Part shown: positions 42,530 through 51,508 of the stretch, piece by piece
Layout of the letters: the number at the start of each line of letters is the position of its first letter
How positions within the stretch are numbered: the stretch's first letter is position 1
Assembly: GCA_026393475.1 (NCBI GenBank)
Contig: JAPLAA010000092.1
Location: 19,669 to 83,668, forward strand
DNA: 64,000 nt
Source: Actinomycetota bacterium
GTDB taxonomy: Bacteria > Actinomycetota > Acidimicrobiia > Acidimicrobiales > Ilumatobacteraceae
Reading direction: 5' to 3'
The notes under the pieces: generated by a model
Databases searched by the model: none
What the model saw: only the letters and a program-made list of their open reading frames with translations
What the model was told of the DNA's origin: nothing
Position numbers and translations under genes: made by a program

Positions 42530-43078
42530 CTAGCCGATCTTCTTGTTGGTGGGGCGCACCGACGGGTCGATGCGGGGCCCGTAGGCACCGTGACGGACCG
42601 CCCACAGCGAGTTCATCGCCAGGGGGAACATCGGCACGAGGATACCGAAGGCGAGTGCGTTCACCTGGGAACCGGTGAGCCCGACGGCGCCGATGATGGC
42701 CCCGGCGAAGGCCACGACCACCTGGGCACCGAGCAGCACGCTCATGAGCCGCTTCACCTTCGTCGGCGCCGTGGTACCAGTGAGCAGGTAGAGGTTGGCG
42801 ACGCCGATCTCGTCGACGCGGGAGCGCTCGAGCGCCGACACGTACGCCCACAGGCAGCCGACCGCGCCGATGGCGAACAGCACCATCGACACCGCGCCCA
42901 CGAGGATCTGTGCGGGTCGCTCGTCGCGCAACGGGATGCCGATCGCGATCACGATCGCGAAGATGACGGTGCCGATCAGGTTCGCCCGCACCAGCCCCGA
43001 ACCGGGCTGTTCGGCGGACAGCGGGGCCACCGCGTCGGGCCGCGCTGCGTCGGGGGTCGTCGGATCGGTGGCGCTCAT
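42530..43078 (-). CDS. Four-TM membrane protein, unknown function
   Basis: 182 residues with four hydrophobic helices (LIGTVIFAIVIAIGIPL, ILVGAVSMVLFAIGAVGCLWAY, VLLGAQVVVAFAGAIIGAVGL, LAFGILVPMFPLAMNSLWAV) and polar ends. No family signature was recognised; small actinobacterial four-TM proteins next to glycosyltransferases are common. It begins 7 nt after the glycosyltransferase stop, so it likely belongs to the queG-glycosyltransferase transcript. Confidence 0.75.
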   Translation of the reverse strand: MSATDPTTPDAARPDAVAPLSAEQPGSGLVRANLIGTVIFAIVIAIGIPLRDERPAQILVGAVSMVLFAIGAVGCLWAYVSALERSRVDEIGVANLYLLTGTTAPTKVKRLMSVLLGAQVVVAFAGAIIGAVGLTGSQVNALAFGILVPMFPLAMNSLWAVRHGAYGPRIDPSVRPTNKKIG

Positions 43079-43085
43079 GACCTGC

Positions 43086-44210
43086 TCATGATGGCAGCGC
43101 CCCGAGCGAACGGCCCAACCGCTCTGCCAGGACGTCGTAGGAGAACTCGGTCACGGCGCGCCGGCGCGCGGCGAGCCCCATCTCGTGTCGGCGGGCGGGA
43201 TCGTCGAGCAGCGTGGTGTAGGCGGCGACCACCTCGTCGAGGTCCTCCGGACGGCGCACGACGATGCCGGTCTCGCCGTCGGCGACCGCCTCGGCCGCTC
43301 CCCCGCTGTCGCCGGCCACCTGCGGCACGCCGCATGCGGCGGCCTCGACGAACACGATGCCGAACCCCTCCTGCTCGAGACCGCCCCACCGGTTGCGGCA
43401 CAGCATCGAGTAGATGTCGGCACAGCCGTAGAGGCGGGGCAGGTCGTCGTTGGAGACCCGTCCGAGGAAGCGCACCGGCGCCTCGAGTTCGGTGGCCAAC
43501 GTGCGCAGGCGCTCCTCGTCGCGTCCGCCGCCGGAAATGGCAAGCACGAGGTTCGGGCGCGACCGGCGCATCCGGGCGACCGCTCTGATCGCGGTGTCGA
43601 AGCCCTTGCGCGGCACGAGGCGGCTGATCGCCACGATCAACTCGGCATCGGCGGGCAGGCCGAAGTGGGCGCGGGCCTCGAGCCGTTCGGCCTCGGTGAG
43701 GGGGTGGAAGCGCTCGGCGTCGACGCCCGGAGGTACGACGGTGATCGGCAGCTTCCGCCCGGCCGCGTGCTCGGCCTCCGCCGCCGGATAGCCGCCGGCG
43801 GCGACGATGTGGCGCGAGCGGCGAAGCACGTGCCCGAGCGTCTGCTTCGACAGCGGGAGCCGCCCGGGCACCGTGACCTCGGCGCCGTGGAGCACGACGT
43901 CGTACGGCAACCGCAGCGACGGGCCGACGATGCCGAGCGGCACGGCCGGGTCGAGCACGACGAGTTCGGCGCCCACCTCGGCGGCCAGCGAGTCGATGCG
44001 GCGGACCATCCACGGGTGCGGCAGGAGCACGGGTTCACGGGTGCGCTCGATACGGAACGGCTGGGCCGCGTCGAACTCCGCGGTGCCCTCGAACGGCGAG
44101 GTGAGCACGGCGAACGAGTCGGGCGGCAGCCGACGCCACCACTCCCACAACAGCGACTGGATGCCGCCGATCTTGGGCGGGAAGTCGTTCGTGACCAGGA
44201 GGTGCTTCAC
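43086..44210 (-). CDS. GT4 glycosyltransferase, PimB'-like
   Basis: GT-B mannosyltransferase candidate for phosphatidyl-inositol mannosides. 374 residues. The opening HLLVTNDFPPKIGGIQSLLWE, VVPPGVDAERF, VAISRLVPRKGFDTAIRAV, FLGRVSNDDLPRLYGCADIY and CRNRWGGLEQEGFGIVFVEAAACGVP closely follow PimB' (second mannose transfer) of mycobacteria and corynebacteria. GTG 44210 overlaps the queG stop (GTGA). A PIM-like lipid is inferred, supported by a Ppm-like enzyme and an inositol phosphatase elsewhere in the window. Confidence 0.8.
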   Translation of the reverse strand: MKHLLVTNDFPPKIGGIQSLLWEWWRRLPPDSFAVLTSPFEGTAEFDAAQPFRIERTREPVLLPHPWMVRRIDSLAAEVGAELVVLDPAVPLGIVGPSLRLPYDVVLHGAEVTVPGRLPLSKQTLGHVLRRSRHIVAAGGYPAAEAEHAAGRKLPITVVPPGVDAERFHPLTEAERLEARAHFGLPADAELIVAISRLVPRKGFDTAIRAVARMRRSRPNLVLAISGGGRDEERLRTLATELEAPVRFLGRVSNDDLPRLYGCADIYSMLCRNRWGGLEQEGFGIVFVEAAACGVPQVAGDSGGAAEAVADGETGIVVRRPEDLDEVVAAYTTLLDDPARRHEMGLAARRRAVTEFSYDVLAERLGRSLGALPS

Positions 44211-45397
44211 AGCGGCGCGCTCAGTTCGGCCCGCACGTCGGCGTCGACGTCGGTGTCGGGCAGCAGGTCGTCGCGGCCGAGCATGCGTGCGGCCCACACG
44301 GCATGGCAGCGGAGGACGGAATCATCGTGGGCAAGGTACCTGGCCAGCGCCCCCGTCACCCGGGCAGCACCCGCCTCGCTCAGGTGCCCGGGGCCCGCCG
44401 GGCGACCGCTGTTGCCGAGCACGATCAACGCGTTGCGACGGTGCCAGCGAGGGTCGCGGTCGCTCAGGTACCAGCGACCCCATCGTGCCAGCACCTCGTC
44501 GTCGGTGGCATCGAGCAGCGCGAGTGCGTCGATGAACGGCTCGACGGGCACGTCGGGCGGCGCCTCGCCCGCGGCGCGCTTCACGCCGAGCCGCACCGTG
44601 GGCGGGCACACGTCCTGGCACTCGTCGCACCCGTAGATGCGGTCGCCGACCGCACGGCGGAACGCTCGCGGGAACACACCGGGCTTCTGCAACAGCCAGG
44701 CGAGACAGCGTCCGGCGTCGATCACCCCATCGGCCACGATGGCGCCCGTCGGGCAGCCGTCGACGCAGCGACGGCACGTGCCGCAGCCGTCGCCCGCCGG
44801 CTCGGCGACCACCGGCAACGGTGCGTCGGTGACGACGCTGCCGAGCACGAAGAAGCTGCCCGCACCGTCGAGCAGCAGGTTGGCGTTCTTGCCGAACCAG
44901 CCGAGGCCGGCCCGGTGCGCGATCTCGCGGTCGACCATCGAGTTGTCGTCGGCGTAGGCGACCGCCTTCCACCCGTCGGCACGGAGGCGACGGGCGACGG
45001 CCCAGAGGCCCGCCCGCAGGGGGCCGTAGTGGTCGGTCCACGCGTAGCGGGCCACGCGGGCCGCGACGCCGTCGGACGGCACGCTCGGGGACTCGGGCTC
45101 GGCCAGCAGGTACGGGCGGGCGCCGACGAAGACGGTGCGTGCGCCGCGGACCGCCTGGCCCGGATCGGTGGACCGCTCGGGGTTCTTGTACGTGAACTGC
45201 ATGCCGTCGTGGAGGCCGGCATCGCGTCGACGCACGATCTCGACCCGGGCACGCAGCATCACCTCGGCCGACGCGACCCCGGTGCGGGTGATGCCGTGGG
45301 AAGTGGCGATGGCCCGCAATTCGTCGACGACAGCATCGCCGAGCAATGTTCCGTCGAGGGATGCGGGCAGCGCACGCGCTGGCTCAGATGGCCTCAC
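44207..45397 (-). CDS. queG: QueG, epoxyqueuosine reductase
   Basis: Cobalamin- and Fe-S-dependent last step of queuosine synthesis in tRNA. 396 residues: RYAWTDHYGPLRAGLWAVARRL (cobalamin region, cited from RYAWTDHY), DDNSMVDREIAHRAGLGWFGKN, two 4Fe-4S clusters in CGTCRRCVDGCPTGAI and CDECQDVCPP, and a C-terminal HEAT-like stretch (RHDDSVLRCHAVWAARML type). GTG 45397 overlaps the upstream small gene by 14 nt. Other queuosine genes are not in the window. Confidence 0.9.
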   Translation of the reverse strand: MRPSEPARALPASLDGTLLGDAVVDELRAIATSHGITRTGVASAEVMLRARVEIVRRRDAGLHDGMQFTYKNPERSTDPGQAVRGARTVFVGARPYLLAEPESPSVPSDGVAARVARYAWTDHYGPLRAGLWAVARRLRADGWKAVAYADDNSMVDREIAHRAGLGWFGKNANLLLDGAGSFFVLGSVVTDAPLPVVAEPAGDGCGTCRRCVDGCPTGAIVADGVIDAGRCLAWLLQKPGVFPRAFRRAVGDRIYGCDECQDVCPPTVRLGVKRAAGEAPPDVPVEPFIDALALLDATDDEVLARWGRWYLSDRDPRWHRRNALIVLGNSGRPAGPGHLSEAGAARVTGALARYLAHDDSVLRCHAVWAARMLGRDDLLPDTDVDADVRAELSAPL

Positions 45398-45593
45398 GGT
45401 GCTTGAGCGTAGGCACCAACCCGGCCGCAGCGAGCAGCCTCACCGCTCGCTGCTCGGCGAGGTCGAACACGACGGCCTGCGCCGGCGACGACTCCTCGTC
45501 GCACATGAACGTGACGACGCAGTCGTGGCAGTGCTCGCTCTGGCGCATGACGCAGGTCTCGCAGGTGATGATGATCGGCAGCTCCATCGACAT
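45384..45593 (-). CDS. Small Cys-rich conserved protein
   Basis: 69 residues: MELPIIITCETCVMRQSEHC HDCVVTF.. (Cys at TCETC, EHCHDC and FMC) suggests a zinc or Fe-S site; the C-terminal helix EQRAVRLLAAAGLVP is typical of a small actinobacterial family of unknown function. Start is uncertain: ATG 45593, ATG 45587 or GTG 45620 are all in frame. It overlaps queG by 14 nt and follows the NYN gene by under 60 nt, so it belongs to a minus-strand operon. Confidence 0.75.
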   Translation of the reverse strand: MSMELPIIITCETCVMRQSEHCHDCVVTFMCDEESSPAQAVVFDLAEQRAVRLLAAAGLVPTLKHREAI

Positions 45594-45651
45594 GATGCGA
45601 TGGTGCACCAGGGGTGTCACACGAGCCGTCGGCAGGTCACCGGTGAGCGCG

Positions 45652-47025
45652 TCAGCGGGTGGCGAGCTCGATCCAACGGTCGCTCGACACCGGGTTCGCG
45701 CCCATCGCCCGCACGTCGGCGATGACGGCCTGATCGTTGGTGACCACCACGACCGGCACGTCGTCGGGCAGCGCAGCCACTTCGCGGCGGATGACGTCGT
45801 CGGCGATCACGCCCTCCGGCGAGAACGTCACGCGCACGAGCCGGCGCACGGTGGCTGCGATGCCGAGCCCGTTCGTGCCGTCGAACACCACGACGATGTT
45901 GGTGCCCCATCGGCGGGCGACGTCCTCGCACAGGTCGATGCACTTCGCCCGCTGCGCCTCGAGCTCGAGGAGCGGGAAGCGCAGCTTGGCGACGTTGTAG
46001 CCGTCGACGAAGACCACCGCGCCCGGATGGCGTACGACGTGTTCGGCCGCGGCGAGCGACGAGCCGTAGAGGCCACCGGGCACGCCGATGGGCTGACGTT
46101 GCGACGACCGGCCCGACTGCTTGCGCCGCGACACGGGCCGCTCGGGCACGTTGGGAGTGCGCACCGCCGGCTCGAGGTGATGCAGCCGACGGGCCAGGCG
46201 GTCGAGGTCGCCCACCAGCTGGCGGGCCAGGCGCGACTGCGCGTCGAGCTCGTCGGCCACCGCGGCGGCACCGGCGAGCACCGCCCGTTCGGTCGACTGG
46301 GCGGCGGCTTCGGTGGGTCCGGCCGCAGCGCGTGCAGCGAGCACCTCGTCGCGCAGCCGTTCGGCCTCGGCGGCTCGGGCGAGCGCCGCATCACGGGCGC
46401 CTGCGAGCTCGGCGAGCTCGTTGCGGGCGGCCTGCAGCTGATCGTTCACCTTGCGCATCGCCGCCTGGTGGCGTTCCACCTCGGTGCGAGCGGTGGCCGC
46501 CTCCTTCTTGAGCCGGTCGATCTCCTGCGAGGCGGTGGTGGAGACGTCGCTGCGGCGCTCGAGTTCGGCGCGCAGCGCCACGCTCTCCGCGAGCACGCGA
46601 TGTGCGGCACCCTCGGCCGCCTCCCGGCGCCGCTCCGAGCGCCGGAGTTCGGCCGCCAGATCGTTCGGGTCGGCCTCCCCCACCAGCCCAGCGAGCTGCT
46701 GCTCCCAGCCCTCGGGCCGCGTGAGCCACAGCATCGAGGCGTCGTCGAGCAGTTCGGGTGCGGCGGCCGCGGCGCGGGCGAGCTTGCGCCGGAAGGCGTC
46801 GTCGCCATCGACTGCGGCACGGACCTTCGCCAGTGCGCTCGCCGGCAGCTTCTGGAACTTCAGCAGCGGCTTGAGGGCGACGGGGAACGCCAGGGGCGCC
46901 CGCAGCTTCGCTCCGGCCGCGGCGATGCCGACCGCGAACTCGAGTGCCAGGGTGAGCAGCCGATCGGGGACGTCGGCCGCCGGTGGGCGTGCGTCACCGT
47001 TGGACGCACCAGGCTCACCGGACAT
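45652..47025 (-). CDS. NYN-domain (YacP/PIN-like) protein with coiled coil
   Basis: 457 residues. A long Ala/Glu-rich coiled coil (about 115-280, for example QEIDRLKKEAATARTEVERH) precedes a C-terminal NYN nuclease-like domain: VVFVDGYNVAKLRFP, VVVFDGTNGLG, EGVIADDVIRREVAAL and VVVTNDQAVIADVRAMG supply the acidic residues of a PIN/NYN site. Likely an RNA-processing or RNA-binding factor. ATG 47025 overlaps the region just after the thrB stop (3-nt gap), so thrB and this gene are probably cotranscribed. Confidence 0.85.
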   Translation of the reverse strand: MSGEPGASNGDARPPAADVPDRLLTLALEFAVGIAAAGAKLRAPLAFPVALKPLLKFQKLPASALAKVRAAVDGDDAFRRKLARAAAAAPELLDDASMLWLTRPEGWEQQLAGLVGEADPNDLAAELRRSERRREAAEGAAHRVLAESVALRAELERRSDVSTTASQEIDRLKKEAATARTEVERHQAAMRKVNDQLQAARNELAELAGARDAALARAAEAERLRDEVLAARAAAGPTEAAAQSTERAVLAGAAAVADELDAQSRLARQLVGDLDRLARRLHHLEPAVRTPNVPERPVSRRKQSGRSSQRQPIGVPGGLYGSSLAAAEHVVRHPGAVVFVDGYNVAKLRFPLLELEAQRAKCIDLCEDVARRWGTNIVVVFDGTNGLGIAATVRRLVRVTFSPEGVIADDVIRREVAALPDDVPVVVVTNDQAVIADVRAMGANPVSSDRWIELATR

Positions 47026-47028
47026 GGC

Positions 47029-47889
47029 TCAAGTGTACGGGGCCTCGATCGTGGCGCCCTCGTGGTCGATGCGGAGCACCTTCACCCGTCCGTCGTCGGG
47101 CATCGCTGCTGCGAGGTCGTCGGCGTCGGCGACCGAGCACATCGCGGCGACCGTCGGGCCGCTGCCCGAGAGCCACGAGCACCAGGCACCGGCGGCGAGC
47201 GCGGCGTCGATGGCCGCCCGGCACGGCTCGGCGGCCGCGAGGCGTGCCGGTTGGTGCAGACGGTCCTGCATGGCGAGCCGCAGGGCACCGACGTCGCCGG
47301 CCGCCAGCGCGCCGACGAGCATCGCCACCCTGCCCACGTTGAACACCGCGTCGGCGAACGGCACCGGGCCGCCCAACGATCGGCGCGACTCGTCGGTCTT
47401 GGTGACGAACGACGGGATCCACACCACGACCGCGGGGTCGAGCGCGAGCGGTACGCGCACGACCTGGCCGTCGGCCGTGGCGACCACGCCGCCGTAGAGG
47501 GAGGCCGCGACGTTGTCGGCGTGGCCTTCGAGCTCGCTGACCACCGAGAGCACCTCGGCGCGGTGCGAGTCGTCGACCCCGCCCGCGCCGTGCCGTTGGG
47601 CCTGGGCGAGCATCCCGCCGCCGACGCGCACGGCACCGCTGAAACCGAGACCTCGTCCCGCCGGGATGGAGCACCGCTCCCACACCTCACCCGTACCGCC
47701 GCAGCGGGCGAAGGCGATGGACGCAGGATGGTGCTGGTCGCAGCGGCGGGCGCCCTCCGGGACGCCGCCATCGTCCACGGCCTCGTCGGGGTCGACCAGG
47801 CCGAGTTCGGCCCACATGGTGAGGGCGACGCCGAGGGTGTCGAACCCTGGACCGAGGTTGGCCGACGACGCCGGCACGCGCACGATCAT
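47029..47889 (-). CDS. thrB: Homoserine kinase (GHMP family)
   Basis: Phosphorylates homoserine in threonine biosynthesis. 286 residues; VRVPASSANLGPGFDTLGVAL is the ThrB N-terminus, the phosphate loop reads PAGRGLGFSGA (usual P-x3-GLGSSAA, slightly altered), LEGHADNVAASLYGG and WCSWLSGSGPTVAA complete the family motifs. It lies 17 nt downstream of trpD on the same strand, an unusual pairing of threonine and tryptophan genes. No clear Shine-Dalgarno sequence. Confidence 0.9.
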   Translation of the reverse strand: MIVRVPASSANLGPGFDTLGVALTMWAELGLVDPDEAVDDGGVPEGARRCDQHHPASIAFARCGGTGEVWERCSIPAGRGLGFSGAVRVGGGMLAQAQRHGAGGVDDSHRAEVLSVVSELEGHADNVAASLYGGVVATADGQVVRVPLALDPAVVVWIPSFVTKTDESRRSLGGPVPFADAVFNVGRVAMLVGALAAGDVGALRLAMQDRLHQPARLAAAEPCRAAIDAALAAGAWCSWLSGSGPTVAAMCSVADADDLAAAMPDDGRVKVLRIDHEGATIEAPYT

Positions 47890-47906
47890 CGAAGAAACGC
47901 CGGCTC

Positions 47907-48968
47907 TCAGGCCTGGCTCGCGGCCTTGGCCGCCTGCGACACCTCGATCATCCGGTCGAGCGTGCGTGCGGCCGCGCCGGAATCGATCGACTCCGCCGCC
48001 ATCGCGATGCCCTCTTCGAGCGACGTCGCCCGGTCGGCGACGACGAGCGCGGCACCGGCGTTGAGGACGACGATGTTGCGATGGGCGCCGTGATCGCCGG
48101 CCATCACGCGGCGCACCGCCTCGGCGTTCTCGTGGGGCTCGCCGCCCGTGAGCTCGTCGGCGATCGCCGGGGCGAGGCCGAGCTCGACGGGGTCGACGCT
48201 GAACGTGCGCACGTGATCGTCCTCGAGGGCGAGCACCGTGGAGTCGCCGGTGGTGGTGAGCTCGTCGAGGCCATTGCCGTGCACGACCCAGGCCTTGACC
48301 GACCCGTGGATGCGCAACGAGGCGAGCATCCGCTCGGCGACCATGGGGTTGGCCACGCCGATGAGCTGGCGACGGACGCGGCCGGGGTTGGCCATCGGTC
48401 CGAGCAGGTTGAACACGGTGGGGATGCCGATCTCGCGACGGCTCGGACCGGCGAAGCGGAAGGCAGGGTGGTACACCGGCGCCAGGCAGAAGCCGATGCC
48501 GGCCTCTTCGACACAGCGCAGCACGCCCTCCGGCGGGAGTTCGACCGCGACGCCCAGCGCCTCGAGCACGTCGGCCGTGCCGCACTTCGACGACGCCGCC
48601 CGCGCACCGTGCTTGCACACGGGCACACCGGCGCCGGCCGTGACGATCGACGCCATGGTGCTCACGTTGACCGAATGGCTGCGATCACCGCCGGTACCGA
48701 CGATGTCGACGGCTCGAGACCGGAGATCGTCCGACAGCGGCACGAGGGTGGCGGCGGCGAGGACGGCGTCGAGCAGGCCGCTGAGCTCTTCGGGTGTCTC
48801 GCCCTTGGCGCGCAACGCGACGACGAATGCGATCAGCTGGGCGGGTGTCGCCTGCCCCTCGAGGATCGTGGCCATCGCGGCCCGGGCCTGGGCGGCGCTG
48901 AGGTCCTGTCGGTCGAGCAGCGCCGTCAAGAGTGCGGGCCAGCCACCGTGTTCGTCCAGTTCGGTCAC
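47907..48968 (-). CDS. trpD: Anthranilate phosphoribosyltransferase
   Basis: Second step of tryptophan synthesis, joining anthranilate and PRPP. 353 residues: VDIVGTGGDRSHSVNVSTM (PRPP loop), VCKHGARAASSKCGTADVLEALG, FCLAPVYHPAFR, FNLLGPMANP and GNGLDELTTTG. Start GTG 48968 is preferred to the in-frame GTG at 48995 because TAGCCT precedes it by 8 nt, giving a leaderless mRNA starting MTELDEHGGWPALL. Confidence 0.94.
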   Translation of the reverse strand: MTELDEHGGWPALLTALLDRQDLSAAQARAAMATILEGQATPAQLIAFVVALRAKGETPEELSGLLDAVLAAATLVPLSDDLRSRAVDIVGTGGDRSHSVNVSTMASIVTAGAGVPVCKHGARAASSKCGTADVLEALGVAVELPPEGVLRCVEEAGIGFCLAPVYHPAFRFAGPSRREIGIPTVFNLLGPMANPGRVRRQLIGVANPMVAERMLASLRIHGSVKAWVVHGNGLDELTTTGDSTVLALEDDHVRTFSVDPVELGLAPAIADELTGGEPHENAEAVRRVMAGDHGAHRNIVVLNAGAALVVADRATSLEEGIAMAAESIDSGAAARTLDRMIEVSQAAKAASQA

Positions 48969-48976
48969 GGTGTCGC

Positions 48977-48982
48977 AGGCTA
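48977..48982 (-). promoter_or_regulatory. -10 box (TAGCCT) for trpD-thrB
   Basis: TAGCCT on the minus strand, 8 nt before GTG 48968. Confidence 0.45.
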
Positions 48983-49040
48983 GAGGACGCGCCACCGCAC
49001 GGCGCCACCACTTCAGGTGGCCCGGTTCAGGTAGCCCGGA

Positions 49041-49328
49041 TCAGGCGGTGCGACGGCGTTGCCGGATGATCCGGCGCCGTTCACGCTCGGTGGCGCCACC
49101 CCAGACGCCCTGCTTCTCGCGAATGGTCAACGCGTGCTCGAGGCACGCGACACGGACGTTGCAGCCGCCGCAGACTTCCTTGGCATCGGTTGCTTCGTCG
49201 TCGTCGTCCGGGAAGAAGATGCTCGGCTCCAGCCCCCTGCAAGCACCCAGTTCCCGCCACACGATCTTGTTGGCAGACACGACCTCGTCCCCCGTTGGTG
49301 TACGTTGGGTGAGGTCAATCGACCCCAC
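49041..49328 (-). CDS. WhiB-family transcriptional regulator
   Basis: 95-residue Fe-S regulator found only in Actinobacteria. Four cluster cysteines are present (GACRG, VCGGCNV with CxxC, ACLEH), followed by the GVWGG turn and a basic DNA-binding tail RERRRIIRQRRR. DPSIFFP-like LEPSIFFPDDDD resembles the WhiB1/WhiB2 group. GTG 49328 is chosen since TAGATT stands 8 nt before it; GTG 49280, preceded by a GGGGGA/GAGG sequence, would give a 79-residue protein without the N-terminal extension. Confidence 0.92.
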   Translation of the reverse strand: MGSIDLTQRTPTGDEVVSANKIVWRELGACRGLEPSIFFPDDDDEATDAKEVCGGCNVRVACLEHALTIREKQGVWGGATERERRRIIRQRRRTA

Positions 49329-49336
49329 GAGCAGGG

Positions 49337-49342
49337 AATCTA
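49337..49342 (-). promoter_or_regulatory. -10 box (TAGATT) for whiB
   Basis: TAGATT on the minus strand, 8 nt upstream of GTG 49328. Confidence 0.5.
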
Positions 49343-49457
49343 GGTCCGGTCGGTGGCCGTTGGGAAGGGGCAGTTTGCGCGTTTTCCATGACGAATCCGC
49401 GCGCCGTGCGTGGTCTCGCTCGACGGAGCGACGGTCGCCACCGCCTCCCGGCCGCGA

Positions 49458-50069
49458 TCAGGGCAGCAGATCGCCGCGGAGTTCGGCCACGGTGGCGGGC
49501 AGGAGTTCGATCTCCTCGCCGTAGTTCGGGTGGTCGATCGCGAGGATCACGGTCCCCGCGTCACCGCCGAATGCGGCGACCTGCTCCGGGGTGAATTCGA
49601 ACCGGATGTAGTGCACCGCCGCCGTCACGTCGGGCCGGGTGAGCTGGCTCGCGTGCTGCTCCTCGGTGATCGAGCGCACCTCCGAACCGTCGGCGAGGCG
49701 GAACACGAAGCTGCGCTCGACGCCGACGAGCTTCGGCAGCCACACCTTCATCTGCTCGTCGTTGGTGAGCTCGATGAAGACGGTCGCGCACAGCTGGCCG
49801 GGCTCGGGCACCATCGGGTTGTAGATGTCGAGCTCTTCCTGGATCGCCTCGTCGGTGAACAGCTTCTCGGCCCTGGCCATCTCCTGGATCTGGTGCCGCA
49901 TGGTCTCGCGGTTCTCGAACGTGATCGTGACGATGTGGCCGAGCGAGAGCCGACGGCGCGACTTGAGGTCGATCACCCTGGCACGGAGGGTGTCGCGCTC
50001 GCGCTCGTAGGCGCGGGCGTCGACGATGTCGTCGAGGGTGAGCTTGCGGGAACTGGTGCTGGTGCTCAT
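49458..50069 (-). CDS. DUF3501 protein of the rubrerythrin cassette
   Basis: 203 residues. RKLTLDDIVDARAYERERDTLR (cited from KLTLDDIVDARAYERER), VTITFENRETMRHQIQEMAR and ELLPATVAELRGDL are hallmarks of DUF3501. Function unknown; the gene family almost always sits beside rubrerythrin and a two-cluster Fe-S protein, as here, suggesting a shared role in peroxide or electron-transfer chemistry. Shine-Dalgarno GAAAGG precedes ATG 50069. Confidence 0.88.
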   Translation of the reverse strand: MSTSTSSRKLTLDDIVDARAYERERDTLRARVIDLKSRRRLSLGHIVTITFENRETMRHQIQEMARAEKLFTDEAIQEELDIYNPMVPEPGQLCATVFIELTNDEQMKVWLPKLVGVERSFVFRLADGSEVRSITEEQHASQLTRPDVTAAVHYIRFEFTPEQVAAFGGDAGTVILAIDHPNYGEEIELLPATVAELRGDLLP

Positions 50070-50134
50070 GACGAGCCTTTCTGCGTCAGCGCGATCCCGG
50101 GCGCAGAGCGGTTCGAGCCGGCTCGGCGCTTGGT

Positions 50135-51448
50135 TCAGCGCGGGGTTTCGGGGGGAATGCCGTACGCGCGGGCGATGAGTTGCAGCGGGTGCAACGGGTC
50201 CTCGCCGGTCTGCTCGGCGATCGCCGTGTTGGCCAGGTTGCAGTCACCGGCGACGACGTCGCCGCCGGCGCGACGGATCTCGTCGCCCAACTTCTTCGCG
50301 ATCGGCACGGAGATGTCGACGTTCTCGGCGCGAAGGCCCCACATGCCGTCGATGCCGCTGCACTGCTGCACGAGCTTCACCTTGGCGCCGGTGAGCTTGA
50401 TGAGGTCGCGGCTCTTGAGACCGATGTTCTGGGCCTTGAGGTGGCACGGCGTGTGATACGTGACCGTGCCCGGCACGTCGCCGGTGAAATCCATGTCGAG
50501 CGAGGTGCCCTCGGCCTTGTGGATCTTCATCAGGTACTCGGACGCGTCGTAGGTGTTGGCCGCAACGAGGCGGGCGTCGTCGTTGCCGACGTAGTCGACG
50601 TAGTCCTTCTTCAGGACGTACCCACAGGTCGGCTGGGGCACCACGATGTCCATGCCCTTGCGGACGCTGTTGGCCAGCGCCGTGACGTTCTTGGCGGCGA
50701 TCTTGTTGAACTCGTCGAGGTCGCCGCTGTGCAGGAACGGGGCGCCACAGCACGACGCACCCTCGGCCAGCTGGCACTCGATGCCGTTGCGCTCGTAGAC
50801 CTTCACGAGGTCGTGGCCGATCTCGGGCTTCTGGTACTCGACGAGGCAGGTGGGGAACACCGCGACGCGTCCTTGGCGCTTGTTGATGCGCACCTTGGGT
50901 CGGCGGGCGAACCAGGTGGAGAAACGCTGCTTCGCGTACGGCGGGAGCAGGCGCACGCTCGACACGCCCGTGACCTTCTCGACGGCCTTGCGGACGAAGG
51001 AGCCGGCCGGTGCGGCGACGACCTTGTTCGCGAGCGGTGCGGCGGTGGTGGCCACCTTGCCCATCAGGTCGGTGCGGCCCATCACCTCGGTCGTGAGGCG
51101 ATCGCGTGCGCTGACCTGCTTGGTGTCGTGGCGCATCGCATCGGCACGGAGCATGAGGCGGGGGAAGTCGAGCGCCCATTCGTGCAGCTCGGGGATGTAC
51201 GGGCAGTTGATGTAGCAGAGCTTGCACTGGAAGCACTCGTCGATCACCTGGTCCTGCTGGGCAGGGGTGAGGCGGCCGGCGTCCTGGTCGTCGTGGCGGT
51301 CGACGAACTCGAACAGCGTGGGGAACGAGGTGCAGAACTTGAAGCACAGACGACAGCCGTGGCAGAGGTCGTAGACGCGGGTGAGTTCGTCGCGGACGTC
51401 TGCCTCGTCGAGGTACTTGGGGTGCTTCGGGTCGTAGGTGGTCGTCAT
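50135..51448 (-). CDS. Two-[4Fe-4S] CCG-domain protein (GlpC/HdrD-like)
   Basis: 437-residue electron-transfer protein. N-terminal ferredoxin pair [11 protein letters not shown] and [20 protein letters not shown], then two cysteine-rich CCG modules: FPTCLVEYQ ... [14 protein letters not shown] ... PTCGYVLK and [13 protein letters not shown] ... [12 protein letters not shown], the second with CCG degraded to CSG. Resembles GlpC, but the partner is rubrerythrin rather than GlpA/B, so it probably reduces that peroxidase. Shine-Dalgarno GGAG; an 18-bp hairpin lies directly upstream. Confidence 0.88.
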   Translation of the reverse strand: MTTTYDPKHPKYLDEADVRDELTRVYDLCHGCRLCFKFCTSFPTLFEFVDRHDDQDAGRLTPAQQDQVIDECFQCKLCYINCPYIPELHEWALDFPRLMLRADAMRHDTKQVSARDRLTTEVMGRTDLMGKVATTAAPLANKVVAAPAGSFVRKAVEKVTGVSSVRLLPPYAKQRFSTWFARRPKVRINKRQGRVAVFPTCLVEYQKPEIGHDLVKVYERNGIECQLAEGASCCGAPFLHSGDLDEFNKIAAKNVTALANSVRKGMDIVVPQPTCGYVLKKDYVDYVGNDDARLVAANTYDASEYLMKIHKAEGTSLDMDFTGDVPGTVTYHTPCHLKAQNIGLKSRDLIKLTGAKVKLVQQCSGIDGMWGLRAENVDISVPIAKKLGDEIRRAGGDVVAGDCNLANTAIAEQTGEDPLHPLQLIARAYGIPPETPR

Positions 51449-51456
51449 GGTGACTC

Positions 51457-51497
51457 CAGCTTCGCGCGGGCCGCGACGTGCGGCCCGCGCGAAGCTG
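51457..51497 (-). promoter_or_regulatory. Perfect 18-bp intercistronic hairpin between rubrerythrin and Fe-S genes
   Basis: Arms 51457-51474 and 51480-51497 are perfectly complementary (core GCTTCGCGCGGGCCGC) around a 5-nt loop. It begins 11 nt after the rubrerythrin stop (51509) and ends right at the Shine-Dalgarno of the next gene. No T-run follows, so partial termination, 3'-end protection of rubrerythrin mRNA, or masking of translation are all possible. Confidence 0.85.
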
Positions 51498-51508
51498 TCA
51501 GCGCAGGA

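Noticed and set aside
45346..48093. 915-codon plus-strand frame
   Set aside because: Antisense to queG, NYN, thrB and trpD genes, all with family motifs; no start signal or domain in the plus-strand translation.
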